Source: Cryobacterium sp. CG_9.6 (lineage in GTDB: Bacteria; Actinomycetota; Actinomycetes; Actinomycetales; Microbacteriaceae). Taken from it: 64,000 nt of DNA. The position numbers were made by a program, and so were the translations under genes. The notes beneath the pieces were generated by a model, which saw only the letters and a list, made by a program, of their open reading frames with translations, was not told where the DNA came from and did no database searches. The stretch lies in the NCBI RefSeq assembly GCF_029893365.1, contig NZ_JARXUZ010000001.1, positions 2,294,001 to 2,358,000 on the forward strand, in the 5' to 3' direction. This document shows positions 46,317 to 54,604 of this stretch, piece by piece. Position 1 is the first letter of the stretch, and every line of letters begins with the position of its first letter.

Positions 46317-47984
46317 ATGTCTCCATCCATAGCCCCGCCGCTGCTGCCGTCGCTGCGCCGTCTCCTGGCCCAGCCGAACCTGAACGTGCGACTTCTCACG
46401 GCGGAAACTGCCCTTCCACCCGGGGCGCTCGACCGGCCGGTTGACTGGGTGCACAGTTCCGATCTCCCGGATCCGACTCCGTTTCTCTCCCCCCACCAGA
46501 TGCTGCTCACCACAGGCCGCCAATTTGCGTTCGACACGATGACGGATGCCGTTTATACCGACTACGTGCAGCGCTTGACCGCTCACGGTATCTCCTGCCT
46601 CGGTTTTGGGACGGAGGTGATCCGGGATGGAACACCCGATGCCCTGATTGCCGCGTGCCTGGCCGGAGGCATGCCTCTCATCGAGGTTCCCTACGACACT
46701 CCTTTCATCGCCGTGGCCCGTGCCGGTGGTGACCTCGTCGCTGAACTCCGGTTCGCCCGGGATACCTGGACGCTCGGCGCCCAACGGGCCATCTCTCTCG
46801 CTGCACTCCGGCCCGACGGCCTCAGCGCCACCCTCAGCGAACTGTCGCGCCAGCTCGGCCACTGGGTAGCCCTGTTCGACTCGAATGGAGTCCTCAATCA
46901 GGTATTCCCCCGCGACACGTTTAGCGGGGCGTCGGCCGCTCGTGGTTCCCGTGACCGGGCGCAGCAGGAGGCCGAGCGAATACTGCGCCGCGGCCAACGC
47001 GCCAGCCTCACCGTGACCGATCACGGCGAGACGCTCAATCTGCAGACGCTCGGACGCCGCGACCATCTGCGGGGCGTGCTCGCTCTGGGCGGCCAGACCA
47101 CGCTCGACCCGGCCAGTCAGGAAGTCGTCACGAGTGTGATTGCCCTCGCCGGCCTCGCCCTGGAGCAGAACACCGCCCTCGGGCACGCCCGCGGTCACCT
47201 GCGTTCGGGTCTGCTGCAGACACTTCTCGGCGGCCAGGTTGAACTGGCCACCACGGTGTCGACCGAGCTCTGGGGTGCGTTCCCCGAGGAACCCGTGCGC
47301 GTCGCGGTCAGCGCCACTTCCCCCGAACGACTGGACGCGGTCACCGACTTTCTCGAACTAAGAGCGGCGGAGCGCAACGGGCACCTGTTTTACGCTCGAC
47401 TGGGCACCAGCATTGTCCTGTGCATCGACTCCCATTCCCACAGCGTCCTTCGCGAACTGGTCGGTTTCGGTCTGCACGTGGGCCTCTCCGACCCGACCGT
47501 CTTCAGCTCACTATCCGGGGCCCTCACCCAGGCTCGCCAGGCGTGGGACCGCTCACGCGAGGGCGAACCGGGGATCACCCCGTTTGATGCGATCTCCCGG
47601 CAGGGCGTTCTCGCCTTTCTCGCCAGAACGGATGCTTCCGCCGTCGGTCGCGCGGCCCTCGCGCCCCTCACCGATCACGATGCAGCGACGGGCAGCACGC
47701 TCGTGCACACCCTCCGGGTCTGGCTCGAAGCGAACGGCCAATTCACTCCCGCCGCTGCCGCACTCGGGGTTCACCGGCACACCGTGCGCAACCGGATCGG
47801 TCAGGTGGAAGTGTTGCTCGCACGCGACCTGAGTGGTTTCCACGCGCGCGCGGACGCGTGGGCGGCGCTCCTTGCAAGTAACGTCGCAGCTACAGCCGGC
47901 GACGCACCAGCACGTGGCCTCGGGTCGTGGTCAGGCGCGTCCACGGACCCGTCTCGAACACCAGAACAGGGTCATCGTCGCTGA
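46317..47984 (+). CDS. PucR family transcriptional regulator
   Basis: Regulator with an N-terminal PucR-type domain (about 15-130), a middle GGDEF/CdaR-like region and a C-terminal helix-turn-helix of the PucR kind (LEANGQFTPAAAALGVHRHTVRNRIGQV, about 463-490). The family controls use of purines, GABA and other nitrogen compounds. Its position, divergent from gabT, makes gabT and puo the likely targets. The last 30 residues look disordered and overlap the convergent gene by 95 bases, suggesting the ancestral stop was lost. The ATG start is set by the -10 element six bases upstream. Confidence 0.88.
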   Translation: MSPSIAPPLLPSLRRLLAQPNLNVRLLTAETALPPGALDRPVDWVHSSDLPDPTPFLSPHQMLLTTGRQFAFDTMTDAVYTDYVQRLTAHGISCLGFGTEVIRDGTPDALIAACLAGGMPLIEVPYDTPFIAVARAGGDLVAELRFARDTWTLGAQRAISLAALRPDGLSATLSELSRQLGHWVALFDSNGVLNQVFPRDTFSGASAARGSRDRAQQEAERILRRGQRASLTVTDHGETLNLQTLGRRDHLRGVLALGGQTTLDPASQEVVTSVIALAGLALEQNTALGHARGHLRSGLLQTLLGGQVELATTVSTELWGAFPEEPVRVAVSATSPERLDAVTDFLELRAAERNGHLFYARLGTSIVLCIDSHSHSVLRELVGFGLHVGLSDPTVFSSLSGALTQARQAWDRSREGEPGITPFDAISRQGVLAFLARTDASAVGRAALAPLTDHDAATGSTLVHTLRVWLEANGQFTPAAAALGVHRHTVRNRIGQVEVLLARDLSGFHARADAWAALLASNVAATAGDAPARGLGSWSGASTDPSRTPEQGHRR

Positions 47985-48552
47985 AGAATCCGAGGCTGAG
48001 TGCGGCGAAGGCCGCTCCGGCCGGAATCCCCGGTAGGCCCTCGACGGGCCGTCCCCAGATCTCGGCTCGAACGCGCTCAACAATTTGTTCACCGGTGCCC
48101 GTGGGGATGACGGAGGCGACCTCCTCGATTCCGGCGTGGGCTGCCGTGATCAACAGCGCGGCATCCGCTTGTCCGATGGGGAGCCAGCCGCCGGTGGGCG
48201 GTGAGATACCGGCCCAGCTTGCTGTTCCCGCTTCAAGCGGCAGCGGAACAACGACCGGGGTTTCCGGTGTCATGGGCTCGGTCTGCAGGCGTGCGATTCG
48301 TTCGAGCACTCCGCGCACCGGCACCACGCGGTCGATGTCACCGGGCTCGGTGAGGGCGAAGGTGCGAAGCCCCAGCACCGTGGGGCTGGCGTCCAGCAGA
48401 CCCCGCGGGTACAGGATTCCGGTGTATACAGCAAGCACCCCGCCAACGGCCGTGAGGCGCACGCTGCCATCGAGAACTCGAGCGGCTCGGGCGAGGTACA
48501 CCTGAAGGTCGCTGACGGACTGGGGATCTGTGAGAGAAAATGACTGGCTCAT
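47890..48552 (-). CDS. Conserved protein of unknown function
   Basis: A 220-residue soluble protein without signal peptide or membrane span. Segments such as VYLARAARVLDGSVRLTAVGGVLAVYTGIL and VLGLRTFAL look like a mixed alpha/beta fold; the C-terminus ends in a basic VLVRRRL. No motif allows a function to be assigned, though it looks like a conserved actinobacterial protein. Its 3' end overlaps the regulator gene. The ATG at 48552 has no ribosome binding site; TAGTTT lies eight bases upstream. Confidence 0.75.
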   Translation of the reverse strand: MSQSFSLTDPQSVSDLQVYLARAARVLDGSVRLTAVGGVLAVYTGILYPRGLLDASPTVLGLRTFALTEPGDIDRVVPVRGVLERIARLQTEPMTPETPVVVPLPLEAGTASWAGISPPTGGWLPIGQADAALLITAAHAGIEEVASVIPTGTGEQIVERVRAEIWGRPVEGLPGIPAGAAFAALSLGFFSDDDPVLVFETGPWTRLTTTRGHVLVRRRL

Positions 48553-48620
48553 CTGCTTCTAAACTACCAAGGTAACCAATCACTTCCCACCGCCGCACGG
48601 CGCATGCCTGAGGAGGCCCC

Positions 48621-49496
48621 TTGTCGAAGCCCATGGAAGGCCTGCTGGCCGCCCTCGACCTCACGGACACCGGCGCTCGCACCAACGAAGACATCTTCAC
48701 CGGACCCTCGCAGTGGATGCCGCTTGGGCGCGTTTTCGGCGGGCAGGTGCTGGCTCAGTCGCTCGTGGCGGCAATGCGTACCGTTCCAGACGATCGGCAT
48801 GTGCACTCGATGCACGGCTATTTTCTGCGTCCCGGCGACGTGAATCACCCCATCACCTTCTCGGTGGAGCGCGTTCATGACGGGCGCTCGTTCTCGACCC
48901 GGCGCACACAGTGCTATCAGAACGGCCTGCCGATCCTGTCGATGATCGCGTCGTTCCAGGATGAGGACGAGGGTCTGGAACATCACATCGAGATGCCGAC
49001 CGACCTGCCTGACCCCGAGTCGCTCCCCACGGCAGCCGACAGTTTGGCGCAGGTGGACCACTCGGTGGCGCGGTACTGGGCGAGCGAGCGCCCCTTCGAC
49101 ATGCGGCACGTCCCGTCACCCATCTATCTGTCCGTCAACGGGGAACACACGGCGAAGCAGGCGGTGTGGATGAAATCTCTGGGTCGTCTCCCCGACGATC
49201 CTGACCTGCACCGAGCAGCGCTCGCCTACGCGAGCGACTACTCGATCATGGAGCCGGTGCTGCGTCGCCACGGCACACCGTGGTCGACGCGTGGCCTCAA
49301 GGTGGCGAGTCTCGACCATGCCATGTGGTGGCACCGATTTGGTCGGGTTGATGAGTGGCTGCTCTATGTGCAGGATTCTCCCTCGGCCCAGGGCGGACGC
49401 GGCCTCAGCACGGGCAGCATCTTTTCGCGGGCGGGTGTGCTGCTGGCCACCGTCGCGCAAGAGGGTATGGTTCGAGTTCCCAGCAATGAGGAGTAA
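48621..49496 (+). CDS. tesB: Acyl-CoA thioesterase II
   Basis: Double hot-dog fold thioesterase hydrolysing medium and long acyl-CoA, cytosolic. The 291-residue protein has the GRVFGGQVLAQSL and SMHGYFLRPGD motifs of the first hot-dog and the SLDHAMWWHR motif of the second, with the catalytic Asp in ASDYSIM. The start is TTG 48621, four bases after a perfect AGGAGG; an ATG at 48633 is an alternative but is too far from it. Confidence 0.93.
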   Translation: MSKPMEGLLAALDLTDTGARTNEDIFTGPSQWMPLGRVFGGQVLAQSLVAAMRTVPDDRHVHSMHGYFLRPGDVNHPITFSVERVHDGRSFSTRRTQCYQNGLPILSMIASFQDEDEGLEHHIEMPTDLPDPESLPTAADSLAQVDHSVARYWASERPFDMRHVPSPIYLSVNGEHTAKQAVWMKSLGRLPDDPDLHRAALAYASDYSIMEPVLRRHGTPWSTRGLKVASLDHAMWWHRFGRVDEWLLYVQDSPSAQGGRGLSTGSIFSRAGVLLATVAQEGMVRVPSNEE

Positions 49497-49505
49497 CACG
49501 TCATC

Positions 49506-49943
49506 ATGAGTCCCGCAAAAAATCTGAATCCGTCTGGCCTGAGCCGTCGTAACGTGATCGTTTGGGGCGGTGCCGGCGTTGCTGCGGCCGCTACCGTGGC
49601 GCTCGTCGGGTGCAGTACCGGCAGCGGTGACGACTCGGCCACCACGGGTCCGCCGACCGAAATTGCTCAGCTGTCCGATATTCCGGTGGGAGGTTCGATC
49701 GTGGTCATGGCAAACGGCCAGCAGATCGTACTGTCCCAGCCCGAAGCGGGTACGGTGACGGCGTTCAGCGCTGTGTGCCCGCACCAGGGGTGCCTTGTAG
49801 CCGGCAGGCAGGGTGAGCTGGTGTGTCCCTGCCACCGGTCACGGTTCGATACATCCACCGGAGACGTGCTGCAGGGCCCCGCCACCCGCGCTCTGTCGGC
49901 GGTCGACATCACCGTAGACGGCACCACCATCAGCACGGCCTAG
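49506..49943 (+). CDS. Rieske [2Fe-2S] lipoprotein
   Basis: Small exported Rieske protein, 145 residues. The N-terminus combines a twin-arginine pattern (LSRRNVIVWGG) with a lipobox LVGC (Cys36), so it is probably folded with its cluster in the cytosol, exported by Tat and lipid-anchored. Cluster ligands are Cys91 and His93 in CPHQGC and Cys107 and His110 in CPCH; the extra cysteines Cys96 and Cys109 match the disulfide positions of the family. It may pass electrons to a membrane partner, but none is adjacent. It starts nine bases after tesB. Confidence 0.93.
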   Translation: MSPAKNLNPSGLSRRNVIVWGGAGVAAAATVALVGCSTGSGDDSATTGPPTEIAQLSDIPVGGSIVVMANGQQIVLSQPEAGTVTAFSAVCPHQGCLVAGRQGELVCPCHRSRFDTSTGDVLQGPATRALSAVDITVDGTTISTA

Positions 49944-49984
49944 AACACGCCGTCCCGATTCAGGTGCCAACCGGCACGCTGGAT

Positions 49985-50461
49985 TCAGCGGCGGGTGAAG
50001 ACAATCGGCTCGTCGAGGTAAGGCTGCCAGGCCGCACGCTCAACATCGTTGATACGTCGCGGCCGTTCAGTCGCGGAATCCACCAGCACGATGGTGGTGT
50101 TCGCCCGCGCGTACAGTGTCGCCTCGCCGAGGCCCGCCGGACCCCACACCTCATAACACACGTCGAGGCTGGCTCCGCCGAGCTTGCCAATCCACAAGCG
50201 CACATCGATAGGATCACGCAGATACGGGATCGGCGCCAGATACTCGATCTCCTGGCGTGCAATCAGCGTGAGGGTCGCCGCACCCGGGCGTCCATCGAGC
50301 ACCGCCGTGCTCTGGCCGACCGCGGTCGAACCGGTGTCATCGTTCACCCAAAATGCAATGATGCGGGCCTCCTCCAGGAGGCGCAGCATCTCTGCATTGT
50401 TGACGTGACCGTAGGCATCCAGGTCCGACCAGCGCAGTCGAATGGGCACGTGCAGCTTCAT
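49985..50461 (-). CDS. Acyl-CoA thioesterase, 4HBT hot-dog family
   Basis: A 158-residue single hot-dog protein with the N-terminal signature RLRWSDLDAYGHVNNAEMLRLLEEAR, whose Asp in WSDLDAYGHVNN is the catalytic site of 4-hydroxybenzoyl-CoA-type thioesterases. The substrate is unknown. It starts eight bases after the ettA stop on the same strand, and the pair appears conserved in actinobacteria (Rv2475c and Rv2477c lie close together, from memory). Confidence 0.92.
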   Translation of the reverse strand: MKLHVPIRLRWSDLDAYGHVNNAEMLRLLEEARIIAFWVNDDTGSTAVGQSTAVLDGRPGAATLTLIARQEIEYLAPIPYLRDPIDVRLWIGKLGGASLDVCYEVWGPAGLGEATLYARANTTIVLVDSATERPRRINDVERAAWQPYLDEPIVFTRR

Positions 50462-50469
50462 CTGGAAAC

Positions 50470-52152
50470 CTAGTCCCGCGTGAGCTTGCGGTACGCGGAG
50501 CGATGAGGCTTCGCAGCATCCGCTCCGAGGCGTTCGATTTTGTTCTGCTCGTAGGACTCGAAGTTACCTTCAAACCAGTACCAGTTGGCCGGGTCGTCCT
50601 CGGTGCCCTCATAGGAGAGGATGTGGGTGGCCACCCGGTCGAGGAACCACCGGTCGTGTGTGATCACCACGGCGCAGCCCGGGAACTCCAGCAGCGCGTT
50701 CTCGAGTGAACCCAGGGTTTCCACGTCGAGGTCGTTAGTGGGCTCGTCGAGGAGCAGAAGGTTACCGCCCTGCTTCAGGGTGAGCGCAAGGTTCAGGCGG
50801 TTACGCTCTCCACCGGAGAGCACACCGGCCTTCTTCTGCTGATCGGGGCCCTTGAAACCGAAGGTGGACACATAGGCGCGGGACGGGATCTCGGTCTTGC
50901 CGACCTGAATGTAGTCCTGGCCGTCGGAGACAACCTCCCACAGCGTTTTATTCGGATCGATTCCGCCACGGTCCTGGTCCACGTAGGAGATGTTGACCGT
51001 TTCACCGATCTTCAGGTCTCCACTGTCGAGCGGTTCCTTGCCTACGATGGTCTTGAACAGCGTGGTCTTACCCACACCGTTCGGACCGATGATTCCCACG
51101 ATGCCGTTACGCGGCAGGGTGAAGCTCAGGTTGTCAATGAGGAGGCGACCATCGAAGCCCTTTTGCAGCTTCTGGGCATCGATCACCTGAGCGCCAAGGC
51201 GCGGTCCCACGGGAATCTGAATCTCTTCGAAGTCGAGCTTGCGGGTGCTTTCGGCCGCGGCTGCCATTTCTTCGTAGCGGGCCAGACGCGCCTTCGACTT
51301 AACCTGACGGCCCTTGGCGTTGGAGCGGACCCACTCGAGTTCGTCGGCGAGGCGACGGGAAAGCTTGGCGTCTTTCTTGCCCTGCACGAGCAGACGTTCC
51401 TGCTTCTTCTCAAGGTAGGTCGAGTAGTTGCCCTCATACGGGTAGAGGTGGCCGCGGTCGATCTCGGCGATCCACTCGGCTACGTGGTCGAGGAAGTACC
51501 GGTCGTGTGTGACGGCCAGAACGGCGCCCGGGTACTTGGCGAGGTGCTGCTCGAGCCACAGCACGCTCTCGGCGTCGAGGTGGTTAGTGGGTTCGTCAAG
51601 AAGCAGCAGGTCAGGCTTTTGCAGCAGGAGCTTGCAGAGTGCAACGCGACGCTTTTCACCACCGGAGAGGTTGGCAACGGATGCGTCCCCCGGCGGAGTG
51701 CGCAGGGCGTCCATCGCCTGCTCCAGCTGAGAGTCCAGGTCCCACGCGTCGGCTGCGTCAATGGCCTCCTGCAGGTGACCCATCTCTTCCAGCAGGGTGT
51801 CAAAGTCGGCGTCGGGCTCGCCGAGCGCGAGGCTGATCTCGTTGAAGCGGTCGATCTTCTCCTTGATTGGACCGACACCCTCCTGCACGTTCTGCAGCAC
51901 GGTCTTCGACTCGTCCAGCTGAGGTTCCTGCATGAGGATTCCCACGCTGTAACCGGGTGAGAGACGCGCCTCACCGTTGCTGGGGGTGTCGAGGCCCGCC
52001 ATGATCTTGAGGATGGTGGATTTTCCGGCACCGTTCGGACCCACGACGCCAATCTTGGCACCGGGGAAGAACGACATGGTGACGTCGTCGAGAATGAGCT
52101 TCTCGCCGATCGCCTTTCGAGCGCGGACCATTGAGTAAATAAATTCGGCCAT
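50470..52152 (-). CDS. ettA: Energy-dependent translational throttle protein EttA
   Basis: ABC-F ATPase that binds the ribosomal E site and gates the first step of elongation according to ATP/ADP level. The 560-residue protein has two ATPase domains: Walker A GPNGAGKS at 38-45 and GPNGVGKT in the second half, signatures LSGGEKRR and LSGGERNR, and DEPTNHLD / DEPTNDLD Walker B regions. The arm and linker lie between them (about 250-320). No membrane domain exists. The ATG at 52152 lacks a ribosome binding site; TAGACT lies ten bases upstream. Confidence 0.96.
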   Translation of the reverse strand: MAEFIYSMVRARKAIGEKLILDDVTMSFFPGAKIGVVGPNGAGKSTILKIMAGLDTPSNGEARLSPGYSVGILMQEPQLDESKTVLQNVQEGVGPIKEKIDRFNEISLALGEPDADFDTLLEEMGHLQEAIDAADAWDLDSQLEQAMDALRTPPGDASVANLSGGEKRRVALCKLLLQKPDLLLLDEPTNHLDAESVLWLEQHLAKYPGAVLAVTHDRYFLDHVAEWIAEIDRGHLYPYEGNYSTYLEKKQERLLVQGKKDAKLSRRLADELEWVRSNAKGRQVKSKARLARYEEMAAAAESTRKLDFEEIQIPVGPRLGAQVIDAQKLQKGFDGRLLIDNLSFTLPRNGIVGIIGPNGVGKTTLFKTIVGKEPLDSGDLKIGETVNISYVDQDRGGIDPNKTLWEVVSDGQDYIQVGKTEIPSRAYVSTFGFKGPDQQKKAGVLSGGERNRLNLALTLKQGGNLLLLDEPTNDLDVETLGSLENALLEFPGCAVVITHDRWFLDRVATHILSYEGTEDDPANWYWFEGNFESYEQNKIERLGADAAKPHRSAYRKLTRD

Positions 52153-52157
52153 AGTGT

Positions 52158-52673
52158 TTACCAGTCTATTTGGCGCGTGACCCCAAAAAGACACGTTCCG
52201 GATGCGAGGACGGGTGCCACAAGGCTCTGGTACCCCCCGGAAGCCGGACCGAACTGCCCGATCAGGCACTCGTCATTGAACAACACCGAGAATTGCACGG
52301 AGTCCGCAGCCAGGTCTGTGGGTGTGCGGTCAAAGGTGAGCTGCATCGCTGTCTTGTCAAAGCCAGCCCCCACGAGCGCATCAATATAGGCTCGACCGTC
52401 TGCAGGGTTGGTTGCGGCCACCGCACTCGCGATGGAGTCAAAGAACTCCAGATTGGCCGCTGCGGACTGCTCCGGCTGAAGGCTCAATGCGGGAGCGGGT
52501 GTCTCTGTTGGGGGTGTGCTGGCCGGTACATCAGAACCTGCGGTTGCCGTCGCGCTGGGCGACGAACTCGGTGACGGGGATGCTGCGCTGCATGCAGACA
52601 GGGGCAGCGCCATGAGGAGAAGCGCTGACCCCACCAGAAGCCGTGAACGGTGCGCGTGTTGTGCAGTGAGCAT
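52158..52673 (-). CDS. Small lipoprotein, DUF6993-like
   Basis: A 171-residue exported protein with a signal peptide and lipobox LSAC (Cys28). A Ser/Thr/Pro/Ala-rich linker (about 29-65) is followed by a compact C-terminal domain with two cysteines (NDECLIGQF and GTCLFGV) that could form a disulfide. It resembles the DUF6993 family of Microbacteriaceae (from memory). AAAGGA precedes the ATG. It lies between ssb and ettA on the same strand. Function unknown. Confidence 0.82.
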   Translation of the reverse strand: MLTAQHAHRSRLLVGSALLLMALPLSACSAASPSPSSSPSATATAGSDVPASTPPTETPAPALSLQPEQSAAANLEFFDSIASAVAATNPADGRAYIDALVGAGFDKTAMQLTFDRTPTDLAADSVQFSVLFNDECLIGQFGPASGGYQSLVAPVLASGTCLFGVTRQIDW

Positions 52674-52706
52674 TCGCGTCCTTTCACAGCCACATTCGTG
52701 GGCGTG

Positions 52707-53243
52707 CTATGAGTCTAGGGCGGCGAGCCGATCGAAGGATCCGGCCTCGTCGGACGGCAGAAAGCCGTCGCCGACACCGTTTGGTGCGGTGACGAGGTGC
52801 TCCGACTGCTGCTGACCTGGCTGCTGACCCGGACCCAGAGCCTCACGTGGCGGCGTCGACACGGTGGTGCGTTCGACTGGTGTGCGCTGCACTGCTGTGC
52901 GCACGGAATTTGTGGTGCACCAGGTGAGGTCAGGACCCAGCGCATCGGCGTCCACATCGATGGAGGTGCCACTGCGGTCACCTTTCGACCACTCGTGCAC
53001 CTTCAACCGCCCCACGATAACGATGTGTTCTCCTTTATACAGGGACAATCGGGTATTGAGAGCGAGCTGGCGATAGGTGGAGACCGAATACCAGTTGGTC
53101 TCCGACTGCACCCAGGATTGTGTGGCCCGATCGAATCGGCTCTGCCCGGACGCCAGCCGGAACGACGTGATGGGAAGCCCCGACTTCACCTGATGTTGGG
53201 GTTCGGTGGCGATAACGCCGAGCAGGGTAATGGTGTCGTACAT
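52707..53243 (-). CDS. ssb: Single-stranded DNA-binding protein, accessory type
   Basis: OB-fold protein of 178 residues, with the N-terminal YDTITLLGVIATEP strand, the SFRLASGQSRFD and TNWYSVSTYRQLA segments, and the VGRLKVHEWSKGDRSG strand. The C-terminus is Gln/Pro-rich, and its last residues are not the acidic DDDIPF tip that recruits replication proteins in the main SSB. This and the position near ettA match the second SSB of mycobacteria (Rv2478c, from memory). The ATG at 53243 has GGGAG upstream; the longer open frame is not coding. Confidence 0.88.
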   Translation of the reverse strand: MYDTITLLGVIATEPQHQVKSGLPITSFRLASGQSRFDRATQSWVQSETNWYSVSTYRQLALNTRLSLYKGEHIVIVGRLKVHEWSKGDRSGTSIDVDADALGPDLTWCTTNSVRTAVQRTPVERTTVSTPPREALGPGQQPGQQQSEHLVTAPNGVGDGFLPSDEAGSFDRLAALDS

Positions 53244-53487
53244 GCGAGCTCCCTTTTTCGCTGAATTGTGGAGTGCGACCCGGGAAGGCCACTCGTGCCG
53301 TAATTGCCTGCCCGGGTCGCACAGAACGAGTGTGTAACCAATCCACCGCCCATGCCGAGGCGATGGGGCTCTGGTGCACAACCACGGGCAGCTGTCGATT
53401 GTGGAGGACTGAGGCAGTCTCGCGCCAGTGTCGGTGGTCCCTCTTACTGTCGAACAAAGACCCACGGACACCATTTCGGAGGCAGAC
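53244..53487. other. Intergenic region with 12-bp perfect inverted repeat
   Basis: The gap between divergent ssb and a small gene holds arms GTGCGACCCGGG (53273-53284) and CCCGGGTCGCAC (53311-53322) separated by 26 bases. It may be an operator or a stem in the ssb leader. No ORF in the gap is convincing. Confidence 0.7.
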
Positions 53488-53727
53488 ATGATCAATGAAC
53501 GATCCCCGCATACCGGCCCTGCGTCAGCCGCACCCGTGATGCTCCTGCCGGTGCGAAGCGACCTCTGGCGGGTGGTAAGTCGCTCCAGTGCTGTTCTTGG
53601 CCACATTGAGCGCCAGGCCGAACCCGGGGGTGACCGATTCGAGGCGCGTCGCCTGGTCTTCGCCTCGCGCTTGGTTCCGGTGGGCCTGTTCTGCCGTCTC
53701 GACGACGCCGCAGACTGCTTTCGATGA
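53488..53727 (+). CDS. Small protein of unknown function
   Basis: A 79-residue protein whose ATG at 53488 follows a strong GGAGG ribosome binding site by five bases. This choice trims the longer open frame that begins at 53428. The core VMLLPVRSDLWRVVSRSSAVLGHIE followed by RFEARRL and VPVGLFCRLDDAADCF looks like a small beta-rich domain with a recurrent hydrophobic pattern. No known family is recognised. It is divergent from ssb across the inverted-repeat region. Confidence 0.7.
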   Translation: MINERSPHTGPASAAPVMLLPVRSDLWRVVSRSSAVLGHIERQAEPGGDRFEARRLVFASRLVPVGLFCRLDDAADCFR

Positions 53728-53799
53728 TTTGTCGCAAATCGAGAAGGCACGCCGACCGGTTGCCGAGATTCGTCGTCACACGCAGGTAAAGTGCGGCTC

Positions 53800-54597
53800 A
53801 TGGAATTGTGGAATAAGTTCGTATCCTGGCTGACGGCCGTCAGCACCGAGCCCGTTGTTTTCAGCGCACTCGTGTTCGTGATCGCGATTGTCGTGGCAAG
53901 CGTTATCACCGCGCTCATCTTCCGAGCCACGCTTCGTCGACTGCTCGATCAGCGCGATCGCGAGATTCGCACCGCAGCAATCGCAACCCTCGTCGACGCC
54001 GCAACCGAGGCATCCGTGTGGAATTCACTGACCCCGCAGGAACAGGTGATGAGCGACCGGGCCGTTGGTCAGGCCGACATTCAGGTGCGACTGCTCCCGG
54101 TGAAGGGCTCCGGTGTTGCTGCAAACTGGGCCGCCCACCAGCTTGCCGAGCTGAAGCGCACCTCGGCCACGTTCGGCTATCAGCTTGAGCCGGCTCTGCT
54201 GGAGTTTCGCGACCGTCTGATCGATTGGCAGAAGCGACCCGCGCGCGCTCGCAAGATTTTCCAGGGGGACCTGGACCGCTGGGTGTTGCAGAATTCGCAC
54301 TCCGATAAGAGTCTTCTGGCCGAGCAGGACGCGTGGGTGGCGCAACAGCATCACGACCAGTTCAGTGCGGGGAGCAAGGGTACGGGCGGCAGCAGCGCCA
54401 GCGCACAGACCGTGGATTCAACCGGCGCCTCGGCGACCACCGCACAGTACGCGCCGATCACCGTAGCTCCCGTCAACAACGGTGGATACGCGGCTCCCAC
54501 TCAGGCCTACACGCGCTCCGCCGCGTCAACCGACACTCAGCGTCTGCTCGATGACGTTGAAGCCCTTGACGTTCGGCAGGGCCCCACGGCCTCCTAG
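53800..54597 (+). CDS. Membrane-anchored protein of unknown function
   Basis: About 265 residues with one N-terminal membrane span (about 20-42) and a soluble, mainly helical cytosolic part (about 45-170) rich in charged residues. A disordered Ser/Thr/Ala tail follows. The ATG at 53800 lies seven bases after TAAAGT, a possible -10; GTG 53791 is an alternative start. No domain is recognised. It is followed by a tandem repeat and the convergent nadE. Confidence 0.8.
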   Translation: MELWNKFVSWLTAVSTEPVVFSALVFVIAIVVASVITALIFRATLRRLLDQRDREIRTAAIATLVDAATEASVWNSLTPQEQVMSDRAVGQADIQVRLLPVKGSGVAANWAAHQLAELKRTSATFGYQLEPALLEFRDRLIDWQKRPARARKIFQGDLDRWVLQNSHSDKSLLAEQDAWVAQQHHDQFSAGSKGTGGSSASAQTVDSTGASATTAQYAPITVAPVNNGGYAAPTQAYTRSAASTDTQRLLDDVEALDVRQGPTAS

Positions 54598-54604
54598 CTC
54601 TTCT

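Noticed and set aside
53445..53470. GTCGAACAAA, resembling half of an actinobacterial LexA (SOS) box near ssb
   Set aside because: Only one half-site is present; the second GTTCGA half is missing at the needed spacing.
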